From Pseudoalteromonas tunicata (GTDB lineage Bacteria > Pseudomonadota > Gammaproteobacteria > Enterobacterales > Alteromonadaceae): a DNA stretch of 64,000 nt. The position numbers were made by a program, and so were the translations under genes. The notes beneath the pieces are model-generated. The model saw nothing but the letters and a program-made list of their open reading frames with translations. It was not told the DNA's origin and made no database searches. Shown here piece after piece: positions 54,970 to 63,925 of this stretch. The stretch spans positions 434,001 through 498,000 of the forward strand of contig NZ_CP011033.1 in assembly GCF_002310815.1 (NCBI RefSeq), given 5' to 3'. The stretch's first letter is position 1, and each line of letters opens with the position of its first letter.

Positions 54970-55206
54970 AGTGACCCATTAAGTGATGGAACGTTATGAT
55001 TGTGCTGTGCTTTATTGCCAGAGTAAAGAGTTAGGCGTTAAATGATAGTAAATTCGCGAGTAATGAAATACATGTTGCAGTAAGGCACAAGTTACATTCG
55101 TTAGCGGTAATTATGACGGCATAGATTTCCTCTTGTTACATTAAGTTCACTTTAATGGTTATAAGCACATATTTAGCAACAATTGTGCTTTTAACTGTGC
55201 TTTTTA

Positions 55207-55431
55207 TTATTTAAGTACTTCAGGTAACTCATAAGTACGAGATTTAATTGTGGTAGAAAAGGCTGGTTTTTTTCGTTCATATTCACCCGTTTTTGGATTG
55301 AACACCCAATCAGATGCTCCTGTGGCAATAATTTCAGGGTCATACTGCTCTGTGTTTGTTTCGACAGTAACATTACAACCAGTGAGAAATGTCGTGGTAG
55401 CAAGCGCAGCGATAACGGCTAATTTATTCAT
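55207..55431 (-). CDS. Small lipoprotein
   Basis: A 74-residue protein with a lipoprotein signal ending TTFLTGCN, then a short polar tail with DWVFNPKTGEYERKKP. It is monocistronic, with a good AAGGA site upstream of the ATG. Family not recognised; likely an outer-membrane lipoprotein of unknown role. Confidence 0.7.
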   Translation of the reverse strand: MNKLAVIAALATTTFLTGCNVTVETNTEQYDPEIIATGASDWVFNPKTGEYERKKPAFSTTIKSRTYELPEVLK

Positions 55432-55679
55432 AGATATATCCTTGTTCTAATTGTTTATTTTTAGGTGTTTGGCAATAGAATAAAAGTAATTTCAGAAGGA
55501 GAGAGTATTAAGTTATAAGCGGTCATAAATAATGATAAATGGTAAAAGCAGTCACGTTTTAGTGGTCAGTTGTTTAGTTTGACAGGCGATAAAATACCTA
55601 ACATCTTGATATTTAATCGCCAGAAAGTGGATTTATTGATATTTTTAATGCAGTTATTGCAGTAGAAAACTTTTTTCAG

Positions 55680-56096
55680 TCATATCAAAACAAAAATATC
55701 AAAAAAATATTGATAAATAGCCTGTCCCCACACAATTGCTGTTAAGCTCAAGGCTATAAAAACCGCCGCAGAGCCCATATCTTTTGCTCGACCTATCAGC
55801 GTGTGATGCTCAAGCGTGATGGCATCAGCTAAAGCTTCGAGTGCAGAGTTTATAATTTCGGCAAATAAAATCAGTGTTAAGCAACTAATTAACATTAATA
55901 AATGATGGTTAGAGGATGCGAGAATAAAGGCAAAGGGCAACAATATGATTGCTAGTGTGAGCTCCTGCCTAAATGCAGATTCGTATTGCCATGCCGCACT
56001 TAGACCCTTAAATGAGCAGTGCGTGGCTTTAAATATTCGTCCAATACCGGCACCATTGGGTTTATTGACACTATTTTGTTGTTTAATGGTATTCAC
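55680..56096 (-). CDS. dgkA: Diacylglycerol kinase
   Basis: A 138-residue membrane kinase with three hydrophobic segments and the signature FAEIINSALEALADAITLEH, then RAKDMGSAAVFIAL. A GTG start follows AAGGAAA. It phosphorylates diacylglycerol to phosphatidic acid. It is the last gene of an operon that begins with eptA; EptA releases diacylglycerol when it transfers phosphoethanolamine, so DgkA recycles the by-product. Confidence 0.92.
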   Translation of the reverse strand: MNTIKQQNSVNKPNGAGIGRIFKATHCSFKGLSAAWQYESAFRQELTLAIILLPFAFILASSNHHLLMLISCLTLILFAEIINSALEALADAITLEHHTLIGRAKDMGSAAVFIALSLTAIVWGQAIYQYFFDIFVLI

Positions 56097-56120
56097 TTTA
56101 TTTCCTTGTTCCGCGTTAAA

Positions 56121-57818
56121 TTAAAGGCTGTGTTTTACTTGTACGGCCCATTGCCAACTATCGACATTGACCCCTGTTGTTAAGGGTTTTATAAGGTCCA
56201 TATGCACCACGTTGCCTTCGCTTGAATGTGATGAGAATAATCTCAGTCCAAGGCCAATACTTTTTAAGCTTGAATCTGTTAGGTTCTCGGTATTAGTTTG
56301 CCCCCATGCTTTACCATGATCGACAAATCCCGCCCAGGCCACATTAACGAGCTGATACAGTTCCCAATGGGGGTTATAACGCAGCTCTGCGCTGGCTGAC
56401 CAACGGTGTTCCCCATGTTGAAATTGATTTGAATAGCCCCTAACTCCTGTATCGCCACCTAGGGTTAATGGGTTATCAAGATATTGATTTTTTTCACTTA
56501 TCCAGTTTGTTTTTAAATATCCTGCCCACTGTGGTGTGAGGTATTGATGCAGTTCAAATTCGGCAGCATATTTATGGTGGTTTGGTTGTTGTTTTTGCCA
56601 GTGGATTGTGTTGCTGGCAGAAAAAATCATTAGAGTATCGTGCCACTGCACCCCTTTAGTTAGGTTATTTTCAAAGTGATAACCCGCGTTATTATTATCG
56701 CCAGCGGTATTAAGATCTTTGCCTATTTTGCTGATAAATTGCCAACCTAAATTAATATCTTCTCGATGATTGATAAAACGAATATTTGAGAAGGTTTTGT
56801 AATCTGCTTGGTTAAACTCGAGTCCGAACCAAGGGAAAGTAAAGGATCTATCCGTAGGTAGAGTTGACAATACGTCGCTTGTTAAATGAGTAAACAGATG
56901 TTGTTCTTTGGTGATCCCAAAGTGTGCTCGAATGACGCCAGCGCTCGTATATGCCATTAAGTGCCCGTACGCGAACTCTGTTTGCTCAGTTTTATGAGAA
57001 AATTGCCATGCAAGCTCACCATTTTGATGAATACTGTCTAAGCGCTTGTCAGTTAATGTTGAAATTAAATATTGCTGCTTAGACGACTGTTGGTAAAACG
57101 GTTTGCTGTAAGACAAATAGGTTTTTCGGCCATCGTCATTATCAGTGAACTCAAGTGCAAGAGTGGATAGTTTGGCAATGTTTAAAGGAATGCGAAAATC
57201 CAATTGATAGCCTGACCGTAAATGGTCTTTTTTATATTGGATCCCGGCGTGAATACCGAGGCCTAAAAAGTTATCTTCTTTGAAACCAAAGCCAAATTTA
57301 TTATTGCCAGCACGACGACCAAAACTAATACTTGGCAGCAATGACCAAGTGTCCCAGGTTTCTACTTTGAGCTGCTTTTTATCGCTGTCATTACACGCAT
57401 CGATGAGGCTTATCTGACTTTTACGCAAAAAAGAATGGTCATTGAGGAGCCGTTCAGCTTGCGTAAGTTCCATAGTTGATATTTCGTCATGCTCTGTAAA
57501 GGGCAGTAAATCTTTAATAACCTGTTCTTGAGTATTGATATGTAACCAATTTGCTACGCTATGAAGGTAGAGACTGTTGGCTTTATTTTCCTCAAACACT
57601 GGATGGCTAATCAGTTGCATGGATTCGATTGTAAATAGCGCTTGGTTTTCAGCGCCTTGATTACATTCAAGTTCATCACTCGCAGCAGTAAAACTGCTTA
57701 AGCATAAAAAAATCAAAGCGGATTTGCGTCGGTTCAAGTGAAGAGCGGCAATACAATTCACTCGAGCTTCAGTTTGAGTACTTGTAACTGGTGGTTGATG
57801 TGTCGTTGTATTGCTCAT
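56121..57818 (-). CDS. Omp85/ShlB-like outer-membrane protein
   Basis: A 565-residue protein. After a hydrophobic signal (about residues 32-47, preceded by a long polar n-region) comes a region of about 100 residues, then a C-terminal beta barrel. GGDTGVRGYSNQFQHGEHRW resembles the VRGY/F motif of the Omp85/TpsB family, and strands such as FGFGFKEDNFLGLGIHAGIQY fit BamA-type surface antigens. It sits between eptA (one base away) and dgkA (24 bp), so it probably acts in the same envelope response. Confidence 0.7.
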   Translation of the reverse strand: MSNTTTHQPPVTSTQTEARVNCIAALHLNRRKSALIFLCLSSFTAASDELECNQGAENQALFTIESMQLISHPVFEENKANSLYLHSVANWLHINTQEQVIKDLLPFTEHDEISTMELTQAERLLNDHSFLRKSQISLIDACNDSDKKQLKVETWDTWSLLPSISFGRRAGNNKFGFGFKEDNFLGLGIHAGIQYKKDHLRSGYQLDFRIPLNIAKLSTLALEFTDNDDGRKTYLSYSKPFYQQSSKQQYLISTLTDKRLDSIHQNGELAWQFSHKTEQTEFAYGHLMAYTSAGVIRAHFGITKEQHLFTHLTSDVLSTLPTDRSFTFPWFGLEFNQADYKTFSNIRFINHREDINLGWQFISKIGKDLNTAGDNNNAGYHFENNLTKGVQWHDTLMIFSASNTIHWQKQQPNHHKYAAEFELHQYLTPQWAGYLKTNWISEKNQYLDNPLTLGGDTGVRGYSNQFQHGEHRWSASAELRYNPHWELYQLVNVAWAGFVDHGKAWGQTNTENLTDSSLKSIGLGLRLFSSHSSEGNVVHMDLIKPLTTGVNVDSWQWAVQVKHSL

Positions 57819-57819
57819 G

Positions 57820-59496
57820 TTAATGGCCTACATCGGTCTTAAAATAAAAAAGAGTACTGCTGATATCTTTGGGCAGATCAAGATCTGTACTTACTTCAAA
57901 CAGCGACAGCAAGGTGCTTGACAAAGCATCGTGGGAATAAGGATGACGTTGATGGGTTTTTGTTTTTTCTGCGTCGATATAAGGTGCCGAAAACCAAGCC
58001 ACCATGGGAATATGAGTTTGTGCCTTTGGAGCAAACGAATAAGGCATACCATGTAAATAAAGGCCATTTTCGCCAAGCGATTCTCCGTGATCACTGACAT
58101 AGAGCATAACCGTATTGTATTGCGCTGAATTTGCCTTAAGTAGCCCAATCACCTCAGCCAAAAAGTGGTCGGTGTATCTGATTGCATTATCATAGGCGTT
58201 GATAATCTCGTCCTTGCTGCAATCTGACAGCTCTGCTGATTGGCAAGCTGGGGTGAAAAATTCAAACGATGCTGGATAGCGTTTGTAATAGGCTGGTCCG
58301 TGGTTGCCCATTTGGTGTAATACAATGAGCGTATCTTGGTTTTGCTGATTGATGTACTGCTGCAAACCAACCAGCATACCTAAGTCGCGACACTCGACAT
58401 CACACTCAGTATTGACGTCAGAGCTGCGATAACTTTGGTAAGTCAGTCTATCTGCGACCCCTTTTGAACTTGAGTTATTATCACGCCAAATAACGCTTAC
58501 TCCGCTAGTGGCTAATACATCAAGCACATTTTCGGTGGTTTTAGCACTGTTGATATCAAAATCCTCTCGGCCACTAAATGAAAACATGCAAGGGACCGAT
58601 ACCGCGGTGGAGGTACCACATGAACTTACGTTGCTAAAATTAATAAGATCTGGCTGCTGTGATAAATTGGGAGTGGTATCACGTTGATAGCCATTTAAGG
58701 CGAAATGATCGGCTCGTACTGTTTCGCCAACCACCAAAATCATTAACTTAGGCTGTTTGGTGGTACTGTTTTTTTCAATATACTGGGTGAGCCTGACAAA
58801 CTCTTTTTTATGTGCGCTTGAGAGGGTATTTGCCGCATAACTAAAAGTAGAATAAATCGGAAACAGCGGATTCGTATAATAGCGGAGTTCTTTGTGCAGT
58901 CGAAAAAAGCTACTGTATTGCGCGCTAAATGGCGCTATTAATAAAGGAATGATGATAATAATGGCTAAAATACTAAGCGCTTGCTGACGTAAACTCTGTA
59001 ACCGCGAGATGCTTTTTAACTGAAATTGGCAAAGTATCACCGAGGGTAAGATCGCAAGTAAAAGTACTTTTGCGCCTAAACTGAGGGTGATGATATCTTT
59101 GGCTTCAGCAATATCGGTTTCGGCAATATTTTGCAGCATGGTTTTATCAATCAAAACGCCAAAAGCAACGGCATAATAATCGACTAGCGCACTGATCAAT
59201 AAAAGCGTTATGACGACGACTTTTGCAGGTAAAATGACATTCAGTAAAAGCATTAATAAACATGTGAGCGCAATCGTTAATAAACTCAAGGAGACAATAA
59301 AAGTGATGTGTTCTTGCCAAGGATAGACCGCAGTTAGCTTGGTAAAAAAGACGCTATTGGCTACTAAAATAATGAAGACAGCAGTCAGTATAAAAAGTGA
59401 CAAGGGTGAAATCACAAGCTGTTTTTTGAGCCTCTTAAGCGCTATGTTTATTGCATCATATCTTGAGAATAAAGAATAAGTTTCTAGTTTTTCCAT
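57820..59496 (-). CDS. eptA: Lipid A phosphoethanolamine transferase
   Basis: A 558-residue EptA/MCR-type enzyme with five N-terminal membrane helices (about residues 28-185) and a periplasmic alkaline-phosphatase-like domain. The nucleophile Thr is in SCGTSTAVSVPCMFS (about T297), flanked by the Cys pair that forms a disulfide in this family. Metal sites appear in LVVGETVRADHF and YVSDHGESLGENG. It adds phosphoethanolamine from phosphatidylethanolamine to lipid A, which lowers susceptibility to polymyxin-like peptides. First gene of the operon; an RstA-type box lies about 120 bp upstream. Confidence 0.93.
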   Translation of the reverse strand: MEKLETYSLFSRYDAINIALKRLKKQLVISPLSLFILTAVFIILVANSVFFTKLTAVYPWQEHITFIVSLSLLTIALTCLLMLLLNVILPAKVVVITLLLISALVDYYAVAFGVLIDKTMLQNIAETDIAEAKDIITLSLGAKVLLLAILPSVILCQFQLKSISRLQSLRQQALSILAIIIIIPLLIAPFSAQYSSFFRLHKELRYYTNPLFPIYSTFSYAANTLSSAHKKEFVRLTQYIEKNSTTKQPKLMILVVGETVRADHFALNGYQRDTTPNLSQQPDLINFSNVSSCGTSTAVSVPCMFSFSGREDFDINSAKTTENVLDVLATSGVSVIWRDNNSSSKGVADRLTYQSYRSSDVNTECDVECRDLGMLVGLQQYINQQNQDTLIVLHQMGNHGPAYYKRYPASFEFFTPACQSAELSDCSKDEIINAYDNAIRYTDHFLAEVIGLLKANSAQYNTVMLYVSDHGESLGENGLYLHGMPYSFAPKAQTHIPMVAWFSAPYIDAEKTKTHQRHPYSHDALSSTLLSLFEVSTDLDLPKDISSTLFYFKTDVGH

Positions 59497-59614
59497 GGTC
59501 TGTTGCCTAAGTTATTTTATAGGAACAGCTTAATGAGATGAGAAAATTAAAGACGTAGTAAGATGTTGGAATAGTTCAGAGAATGTAGCTTAAGTACATC
59601 ATAATGTTTTATTT

Positions 59615-59628
59615 TGTAGCAATATGTA
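59615..59628 (-). promoter_or_regulatory. Candidate RstA-type box upstream of eptA
   Basis: TGTA (59615-59618) and TGTA (59625-59628) are spaced by six bases, and both continue as TGTAGC. Read on the minus strand this is TACA-N6-TACA, the known RstA box. The same arrangement stands upstream of the mipA operon. Confidence 0.6.
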
Positions 59629-59641
59629 GCAATGACTTAAT

Positions 59642-59666
59642 CAACCTCAATACTTGATAATAAATC
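59642..59666. repeat. Dispersed repeat, partial copy B
   Basis: CAACCTCAATACTTGATAAT and the following AAATC match the first 25 bases of the repeat at 22164-22235 and 63926-64000; similarity stops there. Confidence 0.5.
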
Positions 59667-59724
59667 TATTTTTGATTCAAAATTTTGGTAAATTTTTTAT
59701 TTAGTACTTAGCTTAACTAAGTGC

Positions 59725-61008
59725 TTATTGGGGAAATAACACAGTAAATTGGGCGCCTCCTAATTCGTCAGATTGACTTATACTGACCTGTGCGCCGTGC
59801 CATAATGCCACTCGGTGTACAATTGCCAGTCCCATGCCATAGCCTTTATGGCTTAATTGAATATCACCACGAGTGAATGGTTTAAATAGTTCATCGCGTT
59901 TGTTAGGCGCAATGCCTGGTCCATCGTCACACACGCACAGCATCACACCCTTATCAGTGGATTGCGTGGATATTGTTATTTTTTTAGCTGCGTATTGCTG
60001 GGCATTAGTAAGTAAGTTATTGATTAGCATTGATAGATAGTTTTCATCACCCAGTATCGAGAGATTACTATCTGTTAAGCCAGAGGTATCGATTGCGACC
60101 AGAGATTGCTCACTTGAAGCGAAACTCGCTACCGCACTGTGGAGCAGTTTATTTACCTTCAATGGTATTCGTTGTACTTTGACCATCTTTTGTTCAAGAC
60201 GCGCATAATTGAGCAAGACACCTACCAAAGTTTCCATTTCTTCAATATCTCGGCTCAAATGTTTAACATACTTTTCTTTATTTTGCGGACTGTTGGTTTC
60301 ACTTAGAGCTTCAATTCCAAAGCGTAACCGAGCTAAAGGGGTGCGTAAATCGTGGGAAACTGCATTACATAAGAGCTTATTATCTTCTAGTAAGATAGCT
60401 ATTTTTTCTGCCATATTATTAAATTCATTCTCAATATCAACAATATAAGAAGTATTTACTAGATGAATTCGCTGCGATAAATCCCCTTCACCAAAGGCTT
60501 TAGCTGTTTTTTGTAATAGCTGCAATCGTTTAATCAATGGATAAATCCATATAAAGGCACACAAAAGAATCCCCGAATAAAATGCGGTCGTTAAAATAAT
60601 TTGTATGGTTAAGATATCGTGCTGTTTGGTTGTTTGCGCAACGCTAAGCGATAGCACACCTTGTTTTGACGGCAACAACTGATTCACAGTGATAAAATCT
60701 TCCGACTCAAGTATTAAAGGTTGGCCTTGGCTGAAATTTTGTTGCAGGCTTGCAGGCAAGGGAAACTCGGCTAAAGGAGTCAAGGATAATTGTTGCTGGT
60801 TTTGGCTTTGCCAAATACTGATAAATTGTTCAACGTTTTCAATTTTATCTAAGGTGAAGGCTAATGAGGTAATGAGCTGTTTGTGGAGCGCAAACTCATC
60901 AGTACCTTCTTTTCGTTGATATTCATTGAACAAGTTATCTATTCCCCATCCTAAAAAAATGATGGCGGTCAGCATTGCAGTAACCAAGGTCAGGGTGAGT
61001 TTTTTCAC
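59725..61008 (-). CDS. RstB-like sensor histidine kinase
   Basis: About 427 residues. The GTG at 61008 gives an MKKLTLTLV start like RstB; it follows two bases after the regulator's stop codon. A longer frame exists from a TTG at 61032. Two membrane helices (about 8-23 and 150-170) enclose a periplasmic sensor. Then follow HAMP, HisKA with AVSHDLRTPLARLRFGIEAL and HATPase with CDDGPGIAPNKRDELFKPF and GMGLAIVHRVA. It should phosphorylate the adjacent RstA-like regulator. Confidence 0.88.
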   Translation of the reverse strand: MKKLTLTLVTAMLTAIIFLGWGIDNLFNEYQRKEGTDEFALHKQLITSLAFTLDKIENVEQFISIWQSQNQQQLSLTPLAEFPLPASLQQNFSQGQPLILESEDFITVNQLLPSKQGVLSLSVAQTTKQHDILTIQIILTTAFYSGILLCAFIWIYPLIKRLQLLQKTAKAFGEGDLSQRIHLVNTSYIVDIENEFNNMAEKIAILLEDNKLLCNAVSHDLRTPLARLRFGIEALSETNSPQNKEKYVKHLSRDIEEMETLVGVLLNYARLEQKMVKVQRIPLKVNKLLHSAVASFASSEQSLVAIDTSGLTDSNLSILGDENYLSMLINNLLTNAQQYAAKKITISTQSTDKGVMLCVCDDGPGIAPNKRDELFKPFTRGDIQLSHKGYGMGLAIVHRVALWHGAQVSISQSDELGGAQFTVLFPQ

Positions 61009-61009
61009 A

Positions 61010-61750
61010 TCAAGACCAAGCGTCAGCGGCAAGTAAATAGCCCTTACCCCAGACCGTTTTTATGCGATAAGGATGATTGGCGTCATCGCCTAATTTTTTG
61101 CGTAACCGAGAAATAAATATATCGATACTGCGATCAAAACCATCGTATTCACTGCCGCGCAGTTGATTGAAAAGCTCTGTTCGACTCACAACTTGACCCG
61201 CTGATTGTGCTAAATACCATAAAAGGTCAAATTCATTTGATGAAATGGCGATGGTTTGGCCATGTAACTTGACGGCGCGGGAAGGTGCATCAATATAGAG
61301 TGAGCCAAGCTCAATAAGCCCTTCATTTAAATTAGTTTCAGCATTCGGTTGGTTGGGGGTGTTTGAGCGGCGCAATAAGGCTTTTATTCTTGATAATAAA
61401 ACGCGCGGTTTTACTGGCTTGGTGACGTAATCATCAGCCCCTAATTCAAGCCCTAATATTTCGTCCATTTCATCATCACGGGCAGTCATCATCAAAATGG
61501 GGCCTTGATAAAACGCGCGTGCTTCTTTGCAAACATCAAAACCATCTTTGACAGGTAGCATAATATCGAGCACGACTAACTCTGGCAGATCCGTTCTAAT
61601 GAGCTCAACTGCGGCATCACCCCGATTAACTAAGGTCACTAAATAGCCATGTTCGGTGAGATAATCACCAAACCATTCGGCCAAAGACATATCGTCTTCA
61701 ACCAGCATAATATGTTGCTTGGGGATAGCTTCAATCAAAATAGTTTCCAA
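61010..61750 (-). CDS. RstA-like response regulator
   Basis: A 246-residue OmpR-type regulator. The phospho-Asp is in VVLDIMLPVKDG (about D62) and the Lys in YVTKPVKPRVLLSR. The DNA-binding domain has LRGSEYDGFDRSIDIFISRL and ends in GYLLAADAWS, closely similar to the end of E. coli RstA. The frame starts with TTG at 61750; a TTG at 61738 with GGAAA upstream is equally plausible. It is encoded after mipA and DUF3019 and probably controls both this operon and eptA. Confidence 0.88.
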   Translation of the reverse strand: METILIEAIPKQHIMLVEDDMSLAEWFGDYLTEHGYLVTLVNRGDAAVELIRTDLPELVVLDIMLPVKDGFDVCKEARAFYQGPILMMTARDDEMDEILGLELGADDYVTKPVKPRVLLSRIKALLRRSNTPNQPNAETNLNEGLIELGSLYIDAPSRAVKLHGQTIAISSNEFDLLWYLAQSAGQVVSRTELFNQLRGSEYDGFDRSIDIFISRLRKKLGDDANHPYRIKTVWGKGYLLAADAWS

Positions 61751-62169
61751 CTAGATTTTGGGCGTTTAGAGGATTTATAGACCCATGAGACGGTGACGGT
61801 TGATGAGGCGAGATTGGTTGACTCTTTATCTTTACGTAATACATAAGTTAATGATTTTTCTGACTTAAAATCGATGCTATACTCACCTCTTGTTGCATGT
61901 TGCCAGCATTTTAAAGGCTGTGAGGTTGACAACTCAATTAAGCAATAGTTTGCGACTTCTGCTTGTTGCCATTTAAATGTTATATCCTGAAAACAGGTTT
62001 GACCTTGGCGCAGCGCAACACATCGGTTAGGAGTGACATGCAAATTACTTACTTTTTCAGCCATGTTGGCTTGAGTATGCGTGCTCACAAGTGGCAGCAG
62101 ACATAATAAAACCATCATTACATGAGTAGGGGTGAGCTGTAGTACTGTTTGGCTACAATTAAAAGACAT
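61735..62169 (-). CDS. DUF3019 family protein
   Basis: About 144 residues, with a hydrophobic signal-like segment (MMVLLCLLPLVSTHTQA) and a DUF3019 domain whose paired Cys are visible (VTPNRCVALRQGQTCFQDI, ANYCLIELSTSQPLKCWQ). It is periplasmic by inference. The start overlaps the mipA-like stop codon; an ATG nearer the signal segment is possible. In related bacteria DUF3019 genes travel with MipA/OmpV and an RstAB-like system, so it may be a sensory accessory. Confidence 0.75.
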   Translation of the reverse strand: MSFNCSQTVLQLTPTHVMMVLLCLLPLVSTHTQANMAEKVSNLHVTPNRCVALRQGQTCFQDITFKWQQAEVANYCLIELSTSQPLKCWQHATRGEYSIDFKSEKSLTYVLRKDKESTNLASSTVTVSWVYKSSKRPKSSWKLF

Positions 62170-62998
62170 AACGAATGCTACAACCAATCACAGTATAAAA
62201 GTGTCTTGCCTTACTAAATAATGGACTTTTAGTATTGCCAAAATTTGACCCTGCAAATGCTTCAGCTCGTAAAACCCAATTTTGCGATATTGGGTAGGTC
62301 AAACCCACTGAAGAATCTAAGTTTAAAGAAGATTTACCTCTATATGGGCTAAAACCGGAGTCAGTTGCTTCTTGCTCTGTCACACCGTAGTAATAATCGT
62401 TGTGCTTGGCATCTCGAAACGAAAGTCCGATTAGGCCATGAAAGTTGATGTTTCGCACTTGCCAGTTTTGGCCTATTAGTGCGCTCGCAATGGTGCCATC
62501 ATTTTTTCTAGAAACGTCGTGTTTTAACATCAACTGCACGATGTTTTCACCAACATAGCCGGTTAATCTGCCACCTAACATTGAGTTATTATCTCTGTCG
62601 TTGATGCCTTCAACATTAATATCGTTTTCATCTCTTCTTAAGCCAGAACCAGGTCCAGTAAAAATGACATCAAACGACCAATTGTGTTGATTGTAAACGG
62701 TGTACCCTAGTAAGACAGGGTCGGACGCTTTGTTTGCGATATCAAAGAAAAAATTTTGCCAATTGTAACTGCCAGTGAAGGTAATGCCGGCCTCATACTC
62801 CTTGCCATCTTGATCATTAAACAATGAGCCAACATAAGCCGTTGTGCCGACACCTAATTCAAAAAAGTTTTCAGGTGTACTATTTTCATCGGTATTTGAA
62901 ATTAACGAACGAGCCAAATCTGCAGCGTAAGCACAAGACGTAAAAAGAGCAAACAAAAAAGTCGCACCGATGGTTTTTTTAACAAGTGAATAAATCAC
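62159..62998 (-). CDS. MipA/OmpV-family outer-membrane protein
   Basis: A 279-residue outer-membrane barrel with a GTG start six bases after AGGAAG and a signal peptide ending CAYA. NDYYYGVTEQEATDSGFSPY and the following RGKSSLNLD match the paralogue at 21323-22099. The protein ends in Phe, as barrels do. It is the first gene of the mipA-DUF3019-rstA-rstB operon, preceded by TGTA direct repeats. Confidence 0.87.
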   Translation of the reverse strand: MIYSLVKKTIGATFLFALFTSCAYAADLARSLISNTDENSTPENFFELGVGTTAYVGSLFNDQDGKEYEAGITFTGSYNWQNFFFDIANKASDPVLLGYTVYNQHNWSFDVIFTGPGSGLRRDENDINVEGINDRDNNSMLGGRLTGYVGENIVQLMLKHDVSRKNDGTIASALIGQNWQVRNINFHGLIGLSFRDAKHNDYYYGVTEQEATDSGFSPYRGKSSLNLDSSVGLTYPISQNWVLRAEAFAGSNFGNTKSPLFSKARHFYTVIGCSIRYVF

Positions 62999-63066
62999 TT
63001 AAACTTCCTTATTGATTAAACACTGAAGCAGTATATTTTTTGGTAATTCGAAAATACGTATTAAGA

Positions 63067-63091
63067 TGTAGCGTTTGTAACAAAATGTAGC
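63067..63091 (-). promoter_or_regulatory. Candidate RstA-type boxes upstream of mipA
   Basis: TGTA occurs at 63067, 63076 and 63086. The last two are separated by exactly six bases and the flanking copies read ATGTAGC. On the minus strand this reads TACA-N6-TACA, about 80 bp before the mipA start, a normal place for an activator. The remaining gap to 63381 holds no gene. Confidence 0.6.
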
Positions 63092-63381
63092 TTGCACAAA
63101 GAGCGTAGGTATCGTAAATCAATTTTTAGGTACGCCATAGTAATAGATAACGCATTGTTAATCAAAGAATTTACTTGACTCACTAAGTGCTTAGGTATTT
63201 AACTCGTATTCAAAAAGTTTATCTTTTAATAAAAAGAGCGTAAAAAACAGCTTTTTAGTTACATTTATGAGTTTAAACGCGATAAAACTTAGAGACTTTC
63301 GTTATTGTGAGTACCGTTATTTTTATGGAGCTGATGATAAACGTTAACTTTAAAATTTATTTATTTTCATTAGGATATAGG

Positions 63382-63924
63382 ATGAACCCCCCAGTATTAG
63401 AAACAAAAAAGTTAGTGCTTAGAGCCTTCGAAACAAAGGATTTAGCATTATTTGCCCAGTACCGCGCAGAGCAAAGCGTGGCGCAGTATCAAAGTTGGAC
63501 TCATTATACCTACCAAGATGCAATTGAACTTTTTCAAAGCATGGATTATGCAACGTTTGGTTCACCGGGCAACTGGTATCAACTTGCAATCACATTAAGT
63601 GAGACAGATGAATTAGTTGGCGATTTAGCAATTCATTTTATTGATAATGAGCAGCTTGAAATTGGCTTTACGGTTGCACCCGCTTACCAAGGTCAGCATG
63701 TTGCATTCCAAGCGGTATCGCGGTTTTTAAATTATGCATTTGCTGATTTGAATATCCACCGTGTGATAGCAATAACAGATAGTAAAAATAGTGCTTCATT
63801 TAGGTTACTTGAGAAGTTAGGGTTTCGTCGTGAAGCGCATTTTGTACAAAATATTTTATTTAAAGGCGCATGGGGAGATGAATACCTTTATGCCCTGTTA
63901 CAGTCTGAATATAGCTTTAGCTAA
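63382..63924 (+). CDS. GNAT-family acetyltransferase (RimJ/RimL type)
   Basis: A 180-residue N-acetyltransferase: ETKKLVLRAFETKDL at the start, LEIGFTVAPAYQGQHVAFQA containing the acetyl-CoA loop, and DSKNSASFRLLEKLGFRRE near the end. I chose the ATG at 63382 because AGGATATAGG precedes it; a longer frame to 63307 lacks a ribosome site. Substrate unknown. Confidence 0.88.
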   Translation: MNPPVLETKKLVLRAFETKDLALFAQYRAEQSVAQYQSWTHYTYQDAIELFQSMDYATFGSPGNWYQLAITLSETDELVGDLAIHFIDNEQLEIGFTVAPAYQGQHVAFQAVSRFLNYAFADLNIHRVIAITDSKNSASFRLLEKLGFRREAHFVQNILFKGAWGDEYLYALLQSEYSFS

Positions 63925-63925
63925 G

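Noticed and set aside
57841..58370. Antisense-frame proteins inside eptA
   Set aside because: They are alternative frames of an intact eptA whose motifs are all present.
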